DNA of 64,000 nt from Tabrizicola sp. (GCF_030694085.1 NZ_JAUXZE010000035.1:186001-250000), one strand, 5' to 3'; shown: positions 24,055 to 33,670, counted from the first letter of the stretch. A program made the numbers and translations. The notes: a model not told the origin generated them from the sequence alone.

Positions 24055-25410
24055 GTGCTTGCAAGCCTGCGGCGCTTCGGGCCTTATCGATTCATTCTTT
24101 TGCAACCGATCCAAGGCACACTTCCCAACGTGACCTGCCCCGTCCGCCGCTTCCTGTTCCTGCAAGGCCCGCATGGACCCTGGTTTCATCGGCTGGCCGA
24201 CCTGTTGCGCACCACGGGGGCCAAGGTCTGGCGCGTGGGCTTCAACCTCGGCGACCGGGCGTTCTGGCCGGGACCGGACTACATCGCGTTCAAGGACAGC
24301 CATGACCGCTGGCCGGACCGCTGCGCGACCCTTCTTGACCAGCACCAGATCACCGACCTTGTCGTCTACGGCGATACCCGGCCGATCCACGCCCAGGCGA
24401 TCCGTCTGGCCCGCGACCGGGGCATCACCGTCCATGTCTTCGAGGAAGGCTACCTTCGCCCCTACTGGGTGACTTACGAACGCGGTGGGTCGAATGGACA
24501 TTCCCAGCTTATGCAGCTTGATGTCCCCCAGATGCGCGCCGCGATGGAGCGGGTCGATCCCGACCTGCCCGACGTCCCCGCAACCTGGGGCGACATGCGC
24601 GAGCATATGTTCTGGGGCGCGATCTACCACGGCTTCGTCGCGCTGGGGGGCCGCGCCTACCGCAATTTCCGACCGCACCGGGCGCTGACCGTCTGGCAGG
24701 AGTTCCAGCTTCACCTCTGGCGCTTCCTTCTGATGCCCCTACACCGGCTGGAGCGTCGGCTTGCCACCTTCCGCATCCGGCGGGGCGGCTTTCCCTATCA
24801 CCTTGCGATCTTGCAACTGGAACATGACGCCAGCTTCAAAGACCATTCGCCCTTTGCCAGCATGACCGACTTCCTGGCGGTGGTGATCGACGGTTTCGAC
24901 AGGGGCGCGCCGACGCATCATCACCTGGTCTTCAAGGCCCACCCGCTTGAGGACGGGCGCATCCCGATCCTGCCCGCGATCCGCCGCCTGGCCGCCGAAC
25001 GGGGCCTGGCCGACCGCGTGCATTTCGTCCGCGGCGGCAAGCTGGCGCAGCTTCTGAACGATGCGCGCTCGGCAGTGACAGTGAATTCGACAGCCGGGCA
25101 GCAGGCGCTCTGGCGGGGCCTGCCGCTGCGCACCTTCGGCGACGCCGTCTATGCCAAGCCCGAGTTCGTCTCCTCGCAGCCCTTAGAGGATTTCTTCGCA
25201 ACGCCACAGCGCCCCGACACCCGCGCCTACCGCGACTACCGGCAGTTCCTGCTGGAGACATCGCAACTGGTCGGCGGCTTTTATTCCGCGCGGGGGCGCA
25301 GGCGCCTGCTGCGCCAGGTGGTCGACCTGATGCTGGCGCCCGAGGACCCCTATCAGGCGCTGACATCCGGCAAAGCGGCACCGCGGCAACAGTTGCGCCT
25401 CGTCCGATGA
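24055..25410 (+). CDS. Capsule polysaccharide biosynthesis/export protein, KpsS type
   Basis: Up to 451 residues from GTG at 24055. The conserved core starts at RRFLFLQGPHGPWFHRLAD, so a GTG at 24130 may be the true start. KpsS family members add Kdo to the lipid end of group 2 capsules, priming export. Visible: YGDTRPIHAQAI, HVFEEGYLRPYWVTYE, and the late KAHPLEDGR and NSTAGQQALWRGLP regions typical of the family. It acts at the inner face of the cytoplasmic membrane. It leads a set with an export lipoprotein and a KpsC-type gene, all on the plus strand. Confidence 0.87.
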   Translation: MLASLRRFGPYRFILLQPIQGTLPNVTCPVRRFLFLQGPHGPWFHRLADLLRTTGAKVWRVGFNLGDRAFWPGPDYIAFKDSHDRWPDRCATLLDQHQITDLVVYGDTRPIHAQAIRLARDRGITVHVFEEGYLRPYWVTYERGGSNGHSQLMQLDVPQMRAAMERVDPDLPDVPATWGDMREHMFWGAIYHGFVALGGRAYRNFRPHRALTVWQEFQLHLWRFLLMPLHRLERRLATFRIRRGGFPYHLAILQLEHDASFKDHSPFASMTDFLAVVIDGFDRGAPTHHHLVFKAHPLEDGRIPILPAIRRLAAERGLADRVHFVRGGKLAQLLNDARSAVTVNSTAGQQALWRGLPLRTFGDAVYAKPEFVSSQPLEDFFATPQRPDTRAYRDYRQFLLETSQLVGGFYSARGRRRLLRQVVDLMLAPEDPYQALTSGKAAPRQQLRLVR

Positions 25411-25496
25411 TTTGCGATTGCCGGACTGGTCAACCCTGGGGCGTTTCGCTAGAGTTCCCGGCAATATCCTGACGCAGAACGCAGGGGCTAAGGGCG

Positions 25497-26639
25497 GTGA
25501 CCTTCCGTATGTCGTACACAGTCAAGGCGGTCGTCCTGTTGACGGCCCTGTCGCTTGTAGCTTCCTGTGGTTTGCCACGGTCCGGTCCGACCAAGCGCCA
25601 GGTTCTCGCCGGATCGGTCGAGGCCAAGGGCGACGCTTACATCGTCCCGGTCACTCCGGCGGTCTCGGCCGCAACAGCGGTGCAGCCAAGCTTCGGGTTC
25701 AGCGCCAGCTTCCGCAACGCAGGTCTGGTTGGGTCTGACACGATCGCGATCGGCGACACGATCAGCGTCACGGTCTATGAAAACGTCAAGGACGAGCCGC
25801 TTCTGGGCAACACCGGGCAACGTGTCTCGGGCCTGTCCGAACTGCAGGTCGATGGCCAGGGCTACATCTACATTCCCTATGCCGGGCGGATCAAAGCGGC
25901 GGGCCAGACGCCCGAGGGCTTGCGCCAGGCGATCACCCGCAAACTGGAAGACCAGACCCCCGACCCGCAGATCAGCGTCTCACGCAATGCGGGCGGCGGG
26001 TCGACCGTGTCGATTTCGGGCCAGGCTGCGTCGAACGGGGTCTACCCGATCGAATCCTCGACCCGGACGCTGGCGTCGATGCTGGCCAAGTCGGGCGGCG
26101 TCACCGTGGATCCGGCCGTTGCCATCGTGCGGGTCACGCGGGGCGCCCATACCGGCAGGATCTGGCTGCAGGACCTGTACGAGAACCCCAAGCTGGATAT
26201 CGCGCTGCGCCCCGGCGACAAGATCATGATCGAGGAAGACAGCCGCAAGTTCATCGCGCTGGGGGCCACGGGCACGCAAAGTACGGTGCCGTTCGAATCG
26301 CCGACGCTCTCGGCGCTGGAGGCGATTGCCACGGTGGGCGGCTTGTCGACGATGGCAGCGGACCCCAAGGGCGTCTTCATCCTGCGCGACGAAAGCGAAG
26401 GGATCGCCCGCGCGGTCCTGGGACGGTCCGACCTGATCGGCGAGCAGCGCATTGTCTATGTCCTGGACCTGACCGAGCCCACCGGCCTCTTCGAGGCGCG
26501 GGATTTCCAGATCCGCGACGGCGACACGCTTTACGTGACCGAAGCGCCGTACGTGCAGTGGCAGAAGACCCTGGGCGCGATCACCGGCTCGACCGCCGTA
26601 GCGTCGAACCTGGCCAACACCGCCAATTCCGGGAACTGA
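25497..26639 (+). CDS. Polysaccharide export outer-membrane lipoprotein (Wza/KpsD-like)
   Basis: 380 residues from a GTG at 25497; ATG at 25509 (MSYTVK) is equally possible. The signal ends in VASC, a good lipobox. The poly-sugar export (PES) domain follows: GDTISVTVYENV, then GLSELQVDGQGYIYIPYAGRIKAAGQTPEGLRQAITRKL. SLBB-type beta domains come after (SISGQAASNGVYPIE; LGATGTQSTVPFESPTLSALEAIATVGGL). Members form the channel that carries capsule or exopolysaccharide through the outer membrane. It sits between the KpsS- and KpsC-type genes, 8 bp before the latter. Confidence 0.9.
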   Translation: MTFRMSYTVKAVVLLTALSLVASCGLPRSGPTKRQVLAGSVEAKGDAYIVPVTPAVSAATAVQPSFGFSASFRNAGLVGSDTIAIGDTISVTVYENVKDEPLLGNTGQRVSGLSELQVDGQGYIYIPYAGRIKAAGQTPEGLRQAITRKLEDQTPDPQISVSRNAGGGSTVSISGQAASNGVYPIESSTRTLASMLAKSGGVTVDPAVAIVRVTRGAHTGRIWLQDLYENPKLDIALRPGDKIMIEEDSRKFIALGATGTQSTVPFESPTLSALEAIATVGGLSTMAADPKGVFILRDESEGIARAVLGRSDLIGEQRIVYVLDLTEPTGLFEARDFQIRDGDTLYVTEAPYVQWQKTLGAITGSTAVASNLANTANSGN

Positions 26640-26646
26640 GACCGCC

Positions 26647-28671
26647 GTGCCTCAGGGGTCCGGTGCGCTGAGCGGGGTGCCGCGGCGGCTTTACCACCAG
26701 AACCTGTCCTTCCTGCGCAACCACCGCCTGCACCGGGTGCTTAAGCTTGCCGGGCACGATTTGCACTTCGGCCTTCCGGGGCGCGAGGATGGTGTCCTGG
26801 TCTGGGGCGCCAGCCCGACCGCCTGGCGCGGCGAGCGGATTGCCAAGCAGCGCAAGGTGCAGCTGGTCCGGGTCGAGGACGCCTTCCTGCGCTCGGTCCA
26901 TCCGGGGCGGGCGCTGGGGGAAGCCCCGCTTGGCCTGCTGTTCGACCCTGTCGGCCTGCACTTCATCGGCGACCGTCCGTCGCGGATCGAAGAGATCCTG
27001 CTGGATGCAAGCTTGTACGATTCGAACATTCTGGATGAGGCGCGACGCCTAAGTGACTGTCTTCTTGGGGTCGGCTTGTCCAAATACAATAATTTTGACC
27101 CTAGTCTACCCGCCCCCACCCCCGGCTACGTGCTGGTGATCGACCAGACCGTCGGTGATGCCTCGATCCACTTTTCAGGGGCGACGATGGCGACGTTTCG
27201 CGAGATGCTCGCCGCCGCAAAGCGCAACCATCCAGAACGGCGGATCGTCATCCGCACCCATCCCGAAAGCCGGGCGGGGCTGCGGCCCGGCCATTACGGA
27301 TCGGGCGATGCGGGGGGTCGGGTCAGCCTGCTGACGGCTCCGGTTTCGCCGCACCTTCTCCTCGCCGGAGCGGCCGAGGTCTATACCGTCTCGTCGCAGA
27401 TGGGGTTCGAGGCGATCCTGCACGGCCACCGCCCGCATGTGTTCGGTCGACCCTTCTATGCCGGCTGGGGCCTTAGTCAGGACGAACACCCCCTGCCCCG
27501 GCGCATGCGGACGCTGACCAAAGAAGAACTCTTTGCCGGGGCCATGCTGCTGGCGCCTCTCTGGTATGACCCCTGTCGCGACCGGCTGTGCGGGCTGGAC
27601 CAGGTGATCCACCAGTTGCAGGCAGAGGTCCGCGCCTGGCGCGACGATGGCCGGGGCCATGTGGCCGCCGGGATGCGGTTGTGGAAACGCGGACGGCTGC
27701 AAGAAGTGTTCGGCGGCACGAAACCCCTGCGCTTCCGCGACGCACCGAAAGCCGCCGATCGACTGGCCCGGCGCACGGGGCGCAGCCTTCTCCTCTGGGC
27801 GGGGAAAGAGCCCGAGGGTTTCGCGCCCCAAGCCCCCTGCCTGCGGGTCGAGGACGGCTTCCTGCGCTCGCGCGGGCTGGGGGCTGAACTGGTCCCGCCG
27901 CTGTCGCTGGTGACCGACGACCTTGGCATCTACTACGACCCGACCCGCCCCTCACGGCTGGAGTCGCTGATCGCCTCGCCCCTGACCCGCCACCAGCGAC
28001 ACAGGGCCGAGGCGCTGATCGACCGGCTGCGGGCCGAGAGGCTGACGAAGTACAACCTGCCCGGCGCTGCCCCCGCCCTGCCGCAGGGCCACCGAATCCT
28101 GGTGCCAGGCCAGGTCGAGGACGACGCCTCGATCCGGCTGGGAGCGGGCGCGGCGCGGACGAACCGGGGCCTTCTGCAAGCCGTGCGGACGGCCAACCCC
28201 GATGCGCTGATCCTGTACAAGCCGCATCCTGACGTCGAAGCGGGCCTGCGCCCCGGTGCGATGGACACGACGGGCCTTGCCGACATGATCCTGTCCCGCA
28301 GCGACGCGGCAGCCTTGCTGACCGAGGTGCAGGAGGTCTGGACCATGACCTCGCTTCTGGGCTTCGAGGCGCTGGTCAGGGGCGTGCCGGTCACCTGCCT
28401 TGGCGCGCCGTTCTATGCCGGCTGGGGCCTCACCCGCGACCTTGGCCCCGTACCCGACCGCCGGGCCGCCCGGCCCGACCTTGTGCAACTGGTCCATGCC
28501 GCGCTGATCGCCTACCCGCGCTACTGGGACCCGGTCAGCGGACGCCCCTGCCCGGTCGAGGTCGCGCTGGAACGGCTGGCAGGGGACGAGATCCCGCCTC
28601 CGGGGGGGCTGAACCGCCTGCTGTCAAAGTTGCAGGGCCGCCTGGCAAGCTACGCGCATCTCTGGCGCTAG
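26647..28671 (+). CDS. Capsule polysaccharide protein, KpsC type (duplicated Kdo transferase)
   Basis: 674 residues from a GTG at 26647. The protein is an internal duplication: VEDAFLRSVHPG near 78 and VEDGFLRSRGLG near 400; DQTVGDASIHFSGA and PGQVEDDASIRLGAG; RTHPESRAGLRPG and KPHPDVEAGLRPG; and PFYAGWGLSQDEHP and PFYAGWGLTRDLGP. KpsC carries two Kdo transferase modules that, with KpsS, build the poly-Kdo linker on lipid for group 2 capsule export. The three genes here give the priming and outer-membrane steps; kpsM/T/E homologues and glycosyltransferases are absent from the window. Confidence 0.92.
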   Translation: MPQGSGALSGVPRRLYHQNLSFLRNHRLHRVLKLAGHDLHFGLPGREDGVLVWGASPTAWRGERIAKQRKVQLVRVEDAFLRSVHPGRALGEAPLGLLFDPVGLHFIGDRPSRIEEILLDASLYDSNILDEARRLSDCLLGVGLSKYNNFDPSLPAPTPGYVLVIDQTVGDASIHFSGATMATFREMLAAAKRNHPERRIVIRTHPESRAGLRPGHYGSGDAGGRVSLLTAPVSPHLLLAGAAEVYTVSSQMGFEAILHGHRPHVFGRPFYAGWGLSQDEHPLPRRMRTLTKEELFAGAMLLAPLWYDPCRDRLCGLDQVIHQLQAEVRAWRDDGRGHVAAGMRLWKRGRLQEVFGGTKPLRFRDAPKAADRLARRTGRSLLLWAGKEPEGFAPQAPCLRVEDGFLRSRGLGAELVPPLSLVTDDLGIYYDPTRPSRLESLIASPLTRHQRHRAEALIDRLRAERLTKYNLPGAAPALPQGHRILVPGQVEDDASIRLGAGAARTNRGLLQAVRTANPDALILYKPHPDVEAGLRPGAMDTTGLADMILSRSDAAALLTEVQEVWTMTSLLGFEALVRGVPVTCLGAPFYAGWGLTRDLGPVPDRRAARPDLVQLVHAALIAYPRYWDPVSGRPCPVEVALERLAGDEIPPPGGLNRLLSKLQGRLASYAHLWR

Positions 28672-28672
28672 G

Positions 28673-28739
28673 CTCCTCGTGCGACTTCGTCTTCTCGTCG
28701 CGGATGGCCAGCGCGAGGAGCGACGACGTCATCGACGCG
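28673..28739 (+). repeat. REP-like repeat, CTCCTCG family, copy 2
   Basis: Thirty bases at 28674-28703 match, in inverted orientation, the copy at 9888-9917. They are followed by GCGAGGAGCGACGACGTCATCGACG, so the ends CTCCTCG and CGAGGAG can pair. It lies between the convergent ends of the KpsC-type gene and the MATE gene. Confidence 0.7.
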
Positions 28740-28744
28740 CCATC

Positions 28745-30091
28745 CTAGCGCACCAGCCGCCAGAACCGCCACATCAGGCTGCCCGCGGCGCAAAAGAGGC
28801 CGATGACCAGACCGAACCACAACCCGACGCCACCGTAGCCCAGCGGGAAGGCCAGCAGATAACTGCACGGGATGCCGATCAGCCAGTAGCTGACCGCCGC
28901 CAGGATCAGCGGCACTCGCGTATCCTGCACCCCGCGCAACAGACCCAGCGCCATCACTTGCGTCCCGTCGGCCAGCTGGAACAGCGCCGCCACCCCCAGT
29001 AGCACCGTGCCATAGGCCAGGATCGCCGCGCTCTCCGCCTTCGACAGGTCCAGAAAAAGCGCCACAATGGGTCCCGGCGTCAGCAAGAGAAGCACCACCG
29101 AGGCAAGGGCCACCCCAAGCGAGATCACTACAGCCACCTGCGCCGCCTGCCGTAACGCCACCCGGTCGCCCTGCCCGTCGAACCGCGCGATGCGGATGGT
29201 TGCGGCGCTGGAGAGGCCCACATGCAGCATGAAGGTCAGCGCGGCGACTTCCAGCGCGATGCCGTGCGCCGCAAGCTGGACCGTCCCGATCGAGCCCATC
29301 ATCAGGGCCGAGGCCTGGAACATCCCGCCCTCGGCAAGTCCGGTCAGTCCGATGGGCAGGCCCAACCGGAACACCTGGCGCATCGCGTGCCAGTCCGGCC
29401 GCCAGAACCGCTGGAACAGGTGGAATCGCCGCAGCTCCGGCAGAAGATGGGCGTATAGCCCCAGGATTGCCAGCGACAGGACCTGCACCACCACGGTTGC
29501 GACGGCCGCGCCACGCACGCCCATCTCGGGGAAGCCGGCATTTCCGAAGATCAGCGCCCAGTTGACGCCGATGTTCACCGCGACCGCAGCCAGCGTGACC
29601 CAGAGGACAACCTGCGTCCGGTGCAGCGCCGAGAGGTAGCTTTGCAGCACCGTGACGATCAGGGCAGGAACCATGCCAAGGCCAGCGATCCGCATGTAGT
29701 CCTGCGCCAGCGCAGCGACCTCCGGGTCCTGGGCCAGCGCCAGAAGGATCGGCTCGGACCACCAGAAGAGCGGATAGACGACAAGGCCATACAGGATGGA
29801 CAGCCAGATCCCCATCCGCGTGTCGCGGCGGACCTGGGTTTCGTCGTCCCGGCCCAGCGCCGAGGCGACCATCGGCATGACGGCCTTGGCAAAGCCCGAG
29901 CCGACGACAAAGACGATGAAGAAGGACGAGGCACCCAGCACCACGGCAGCCAGCGACACGACGCCATACCAGCCGACCATGACCGTATCGGTCACATGCA
30001 GCGCCATCTGGGCCAGATGCGATCCGATGAGTGGCAGGCCCAGCACGAGGGTCTCCCTCGCGTGGGCCGACTTGGACATTTGTACAGTCAT
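28745..30091 (-). CDS. MATE family efflux transporter
   Basis: 448 residues with about 12 transmembrane segments in two halves. The opening LVLGLPLIGSHLAQMALHVTDTVMVGWYGVVSLAAV is the N-terminal MATE repeat; GLPIGLTGLAEGGMFQASALMMGSIG begins the second. MATE (NorM-type) pumps export cationic drugs or metabolites using Na+ or H+. The ATG at 30091 is used; a second at 30079 (MSKSAH) is possible. Convergent with the capsule gene, so not part of that set. Confidence 0.9.
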   Translation of the reverse strand: MTVQMSKSAHARETLVLGLPLIGSHLAQMALHVTDTVMVGWYGVVSLAAVVLGASSFFIVFVVGSGFAKAVMPMVASALGRDDETQVRRDTRMGIWLSILYGLVVYPLFWWSEPILLALAQDPEVAALAQDYMRIAGLGMVPALIVTVLQSYLSALHRTQVVLWVTLAAVAVNIGVNWALIFGNAGFPEMGVRGAAVATVVVQVLSLAILGLYAHLLPELRRFHLFQRFWRPDWHAMRQVFRLGLPIGLTGLAEGGMFQASALMMGSIGTVQLAAHGIALEVAALTFMLHVGLSSAATIRIARFDGQGDRVALRQAAQVAVVISLGVALASVVLLLLTPGPIVALFLDLSKAESAAILAYGTVLLGVAALFQLADGTQVMALGLLRGVQDTRVPLILAAVSYWLIGIPCSYLLAFPLGYGGVGLWFGLVIGLFCAAGSLMWRFWRLVR

Positions 30092-30152
30092 GGCGCTGAC
30101 TTACCGCCGCGTCCGGCGGGGCACAACCCACCCTCTCCGCCGCATCGCGGCG

Positions 30153-31094
30153 TCAGAGACTGGCGATCAGAAGCCCCCCCGCCGCCACCGCGATCACCGC
30201 GCCCACGGCAAGCTGAACCAGCGGCATCGCCCGCGCGACCCCGGAGGAGCCAAGGCCGGCAAAGGCCCCCTCCCGCGCCCAGACCGCCAGCAGCGCCGCG
30301 GCCACGGTCACGATAGCGGTGCCCAGGCCCATGACGAAAGCCCCGGCCACCCCCGCCAGCGCGATCCCCAACTGCCAGGTCAGGACCAGCACGAACAGCG
30401 CCCCCGAACAGGGCCGCAGCGCGATCCCCGCGACCAGCGCCAGCCCGTCCCGCCAACCGCCGATGCGTTCGACGTCCTCGACGCTTGGCCCATGCGCATG
30501 TTTGCAGTGCGGCCCGTGGATGTGGTCATGGCGATGCCCGTCGTGGGGATGCTCGTCGTGGGGATGCCCGTCGGCGGGCTGAAGGTGCTCCTCCTCTTGC
30601 TGCTGCCGCCGCAGACTGCGCAGCCCCCGCCACACCAGCCACAGCCCCAGCCCCGCGATCATCGCGTGGCCGACGGGGGTCATCCAGCGTTCTGCCGTGC
30701 CCTCCACCGCCGTCCGCGTCAGCCCCAGAACCGCCAGCGCCACATAGACAAGTCCTACAGCCACCGCCGCCTGCGCCAGGCTGGATGCCAACGCAAGCGC
30801 CGCCAGCCGCCCCACCGGCACCCGCCGCGCCACGCCATAGCCTCCGATCACCAGTTTGCCATGCCCCGGCCCTGCCGCATGCAGCACGCCATAGCCGAAG
30901 CACACGGCCCAGAAGGCCGCCAAGGCGCCCGGCTCGCCGCCCCGCATGGCGCGGATCGCGCCCGCCAGGCGCTCTTGCGCCGCGCGCTGCGCCGCCTGCA
31001 ACGCGTCGGCCGCCGGCCCCAGCGCGCCGGTCAGCCAAAGCACCGCCCCCAATACCACAAGCGCCAGACCGGCATAGGTCAGGGCGCGGCGCAT
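30153..31094 (-). CDS. Nickel/cobalt exporter, RcnA/NicO type
   Basis: 313 residues with about six to seven membrane segments. The first half has FGYGVLHAAGPGHGKLVIGGY, a hallmark of the NicO/RcnA family. A His-rich cytosolic loop at about 172-200 (HPHDEHPHDGHRHDHIHGPHCKHAHG) should bind Ni2+ or Co2+. The second half has ALRPCSGALFVLVL, another family signature. It overlaps the end of the upstream DUF1007 gene by 16 bases; this gene pair recurs in proteobacteria and is probably a metal export unit. Uptake rather than export cannot be excluded from sequence. Confidence 0.88.
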   Translation of the reverse strand: MRRALTYAGLALVVLGAVLWLTGALGPAADALQAAQRAAQERLAGAIRAMRGGEPGALAAFWAVCFGYGVLHAAGPGHGKLVIGGYGVARRVPVGRLAALALASSLAQAAVAVGLVYVALAVLGLTRTAVEGTAERWMTPVGHAMIAGLGLWLVWRGLRSLRRQQQEEEHLQPADGHPHDEHPHDGHRHDHIHGPHCKHAHGPSVEDVERIGGWRDGLALVAGIALRPCSGALFVLVLTWQLGIALAGVAGAFVMGLGTAIVTVAAALLAVWAREGAFAGLGSSGVARAMPLVQLAVGAVIAVAAGGLLIASL

Positions 31095-31735
31095 GTCAGG
31101 CGAACCTCCTCGGCGAAGTTGGCGCCCACGGCGGGGAACTCGGCTTCAAGGTCCACATCGGGGGTATATTCCGCCAGCGCGGCCTGCAACGCCTCGGACG
31201 CAGCGTCCAGATCCGGGACAAAGACCTGCGCCGTGCACCCCGTGCCACCCGTCACCACCGGATCGAAGGGGATCGCATAGGCCACGTAATAGCCTGGATC
31301 ATAGACCTGCACGACCAGAGGCTCGGCCGCGACCGCCACCGGGGCGGCAAAGTCGCGGACATGGGTCGAGGTGATCTTGCCGTCGGCATAGCCCGCCGTC
31401 CAGTCGCGCGGCCCCGACAGGCCCAAAGGCGCACCCGCCATCAGCGCGAAGGTGTCGCCCTCGAAGCCGTCGATCCAGTCCATGTCGAAACCGGAAAGCC
31501 GGGCCACCTCATCGGGGGTCAGCTTGCCGTCCCAGTCCGGGTCCAGCCCCATGTCGCCGACGATGTACAGCGAATAGAGGTCGTCATAAGTCCAGCTGAC
31601 CCGCAGGCCCGTCGCCTCGTTCCGGTCGTTCAGCAGGATCTCGATCCTGGTGTCGATGAAGACATGTGGATGGGCCAGGGCCGGTCCAGCCGCAAGACAC
31701 ACGGAAAGGACAGAAGGGAATGTCGTTCGCCACAT
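31079..31735 (-). CDS. DUF1007 periplasmic protein, partner of the Ni/Co transporter
   Basis: 218 residues from the ATG at 31735 (MWRTTFPSVLSVCLAAGPALA), a clear signal peptide; the longer frame to 31771 puts 12 residues in front and is not preferred. The mature part starts with HPHVFIDTRIEILLND, the DUF1007 hallmark and a possible metal site. DWDGKLTPDEVARL is EF-hand-like. Overlap with the downstream transporter gene shows co-translation. It is assumed to help deliver metal to the transporter. Confidence 0.86.
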   Translation of the reverse strand: MWRTTFPSVLSVCLAAGPALAHPHVFIDTRIEILLNDRNEATGLRVSWTYDDLYSLYIVGDMGLDPDWDGKLTPDEVARLSGFDMDWIDGFEGDTFALMAGAPLGLSGPRDWTAGYADGKITSTHVRDFAAPVAVAAEPLVVQVYDPGYYVAYAIPFDPVVTGGTGCTAQVFVPDLDAASEALQAALAEYTPDVDLEAEFPAVGANFAEEVRLTCAAP

Positions 31736-31797
31736 GCCGCGCAAGGTAATGGTCCGCGGGCCGAACGCCAAGGGCTGCGGCCCACCCCCGGCACCAA

Positions 31798-32718
31798 TCA
31801 GCCGCGCTGCATCGCCGGATGAGTCGCCGCATCATAGATGTCCGGCCCCATCCCCAGGACCTGCTGCGCCCGCCCGACGATCAGCGGGTCGGTGGTGCCC
31901 ACCACGGCATGATCCTTGTTCGGGTAGTCGATCGTGGACAGGAAATGCCGCATGCAGTTCAGCCGCGCGCGCTTCTTGTCGTTCGACTTGACGATCACCC
32001 AGGGCGCGTCGGCGGTATCGGTGTAGAAGAACATCGCCTCTTTCGCCTCGGTGTAATCGTCCCAACGGTCCAGAGACGCCTTGTCGATGGGCGACAGTTT
32101 CCACATCTTCAAGGGGTCGGTCTCGCGCGCCATGAAGCGCGCCCGCTGCTCTTCGCGCGTCACGCTGAACCAGTACTTGTACAGCCGGATGCCGGACCGG
32201 ACCAGCATCCGCTCCAGTTCCGGCGCCTGGCGCATGAACTCCAGGTACTCGGTGGGTGAGCAGAACCCCATCACCCGCTCCACCCCCGCCCGGTTGTACC
32301 AGCTGCGGTCGTAGAACACCATTTCCCCCGCCGTCGGCAGATGCGCGATGTAGCGCTGGAAGAACCACTGGCCCTTCTCGACATCCGAGGGCTTGGTCAG
32401 CGCGCAGACCCGGGCGTAGCGCGGGTTCAGATGCTCCATGAACCGCTTGATCGTGCCACCCTTGCCGGCCGCATCGCGCCCCTCCATCAGGATCACGAAC
32501 TTCTGGCCGGTCTCCTGCGCCCAGATCTGGACCTTCAGAAGCTCGGCCTGAAATTTCGCCTTCTCGGCTTCGTAGGCGACGCGGCCCAACAGGCGGGCAT
32601 AGGGATAACGGCCGGACTCGAAGGCCTGATGCAGCGGGCTGTCTGCGACCGGAAAGGTCCTGGGGCCGGGCACCGCTTCGGCAGCCTCGGGGTTCAGGGT
32701 CTTCGCGCTGTCGTCCAT
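31798..32718 (-). CDS. ppk2: Polyphosphate kinase 2 (nucleotide phosphorylating)
   Basis: 306 residues. The Walker A motif GRDAAGKGG at about 80-88 and the lid/Walker B DRSWYNRAGVE at about 138-148 define PPK2. The enzyme uses polyphosphate to phosphorylate nucleoside di- or monophosphates; it looks like class I (ADP/GDP to ATP/GTP) from the one-domain size, but the class cannot be fixed. GGAGG lies 6-7 bases before the ATG. The unrelated ppk1 gene of this window lies 21 kb away, so the cell can make and spend polyphosphate. Confidence 0.92.
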   Translation of the reverse strand: MDDSAKTLNPEAAEAVPGPRTFPVADSPLHQAFESGRYPYARLLGRVAYEAEKAKFQAELLKVQIWAQETGQKFVILMEGRDAAGKGGTIKRFMEHLNPRYARVCALTKPSDVEKGQWFFQRYIAHLPTAGEMVFYDRSWYNRAGVERVMGFCSPTEYLEFMRQAPELERMLVRSGIRLYKYWFSVTREEQRARFMARETDPLKMWKLSPIDKASLDRWDDYTEAKEAMFFYTDTADAPWVIVKSNDKKRARLNCMRHFLSTIDYPNKDHAVVGTTDPLIVGRAQQVLGMGPDIYDAATHPAMQRG

Positions 32719-32868
32719 CGGGGCACCTCCAAGTCACCGTGATCGCTCAACCCTTGGCATGGACTGCGGCATTTTGCCTTGATCCCGATCAAGACCGCGT
32801 GCCAACGGTAGCCCCTTTTGCTTCCCCGGCGCCCGGCATAGGTTGACACGATAGCGATGGAGTCCCCC

Positions 32869-33537
32869 ATGCCCACCCTCTACGGCGTCTTCCGCAGCCG
32901 CGCTTCGCGTCCGATCTGGCTTCTGTACGAACTGGACGCAGCCTTCGAGCACGTCCCGGTAATCCAGGCCTACCGGCTGAAGGACGCACGCGCCACCGAC
33001 GCACCATTCAACACCGCTTCGCCGGGCTTCCTGAAGGTCAACCCCATCGGTCAGATACCGGCTTACGTCGACGGCGATCTGGTGCTGACCGAAAGCCTTG
33101 CCATCACCAACCACATCGCCCGCACCCGCGGCGGCGCGCTGGCCCCACAGACCCCGGCCGAGGCCGCACATCTGGACCAGTGGACGCTCCTCGCCGTCAC
33201 TTCGATCGAAGGCCCGGCGCTTGAGATCCAGACCATCACCGGCCAGGGCGGCGACAAGACCGCCGAGGGCCAGGCCGCGATCTCGATCTGCGCCGCGAAA
33301 CTCCGCCGCCCCCTGGCCCGGCTGGAGGAACACCTGTCCGCGCATGGCTACCTCCTGGGCGACCGCTTCACCGTCGCCGACCTGAACCTGGCCGAGTGCC
33401 TGCGCTACGCCCAGGGCCACCCGACCCTCTTGGCCGAATTCCCGGCCGTGAAGGCCTGGCTTGACCGCTGCCAGTCGCGCGAGGCGTTCCAGAGGATGTG
33501 GGCCGCAAGGATGGCCGAGCCCGTAAACCCGACCTGA
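32869..33537 (+). CDS. Glutathione S-transferase family protein
   Basis: 222 residues from the ATG at 32869, with ATGGAG ending 6 bases upstream as ribosome site. The N-terminal thioredoxin-like half includes YGVFRSRASRPIWLLYELDAAFE and the glutathione-binding LKVNPIGQIPAYVDGDLVLTESLAI. The C-terminal all-helical half has GDRFTVADLNLAECLRYA with the conserved Asp of the N-capping box. The exact conjugation or reductase role is unknown. Divergent from ppk2. Confidence 0.88.
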   Translation: MPTLYGVFRSRASRPIWLLYELDAAFEHVPVIQAYRLKDARATDAPFNTASPGFLKVNPIGQIPAYVDGDLVLTESLAITNHIARTRGGALAPQTPAEAAHLDQWTLLAVTSIEGPALEIQTITGQGGDKTAEGQAAISICAAKLRRPLARLEEHLSAHGYLLGDRFTVADLNLAECLRYAQGHPTLLAEFPAVKAWLDRCQSREAFQRMWAARMAEPVNPT

Positions 33538-33670
33538 CCCGTGAAGCGCAGGGCGCGCCAGAGCGCCCATGTGCGAAATCAATTCCAGATTAGGACAATC
33601 TTTGGTCACGAACCGGGATTACTGCTCGGCGCCGGGCGTTCATCATGCCCAGTCCAGGAAGGCGAACAAG

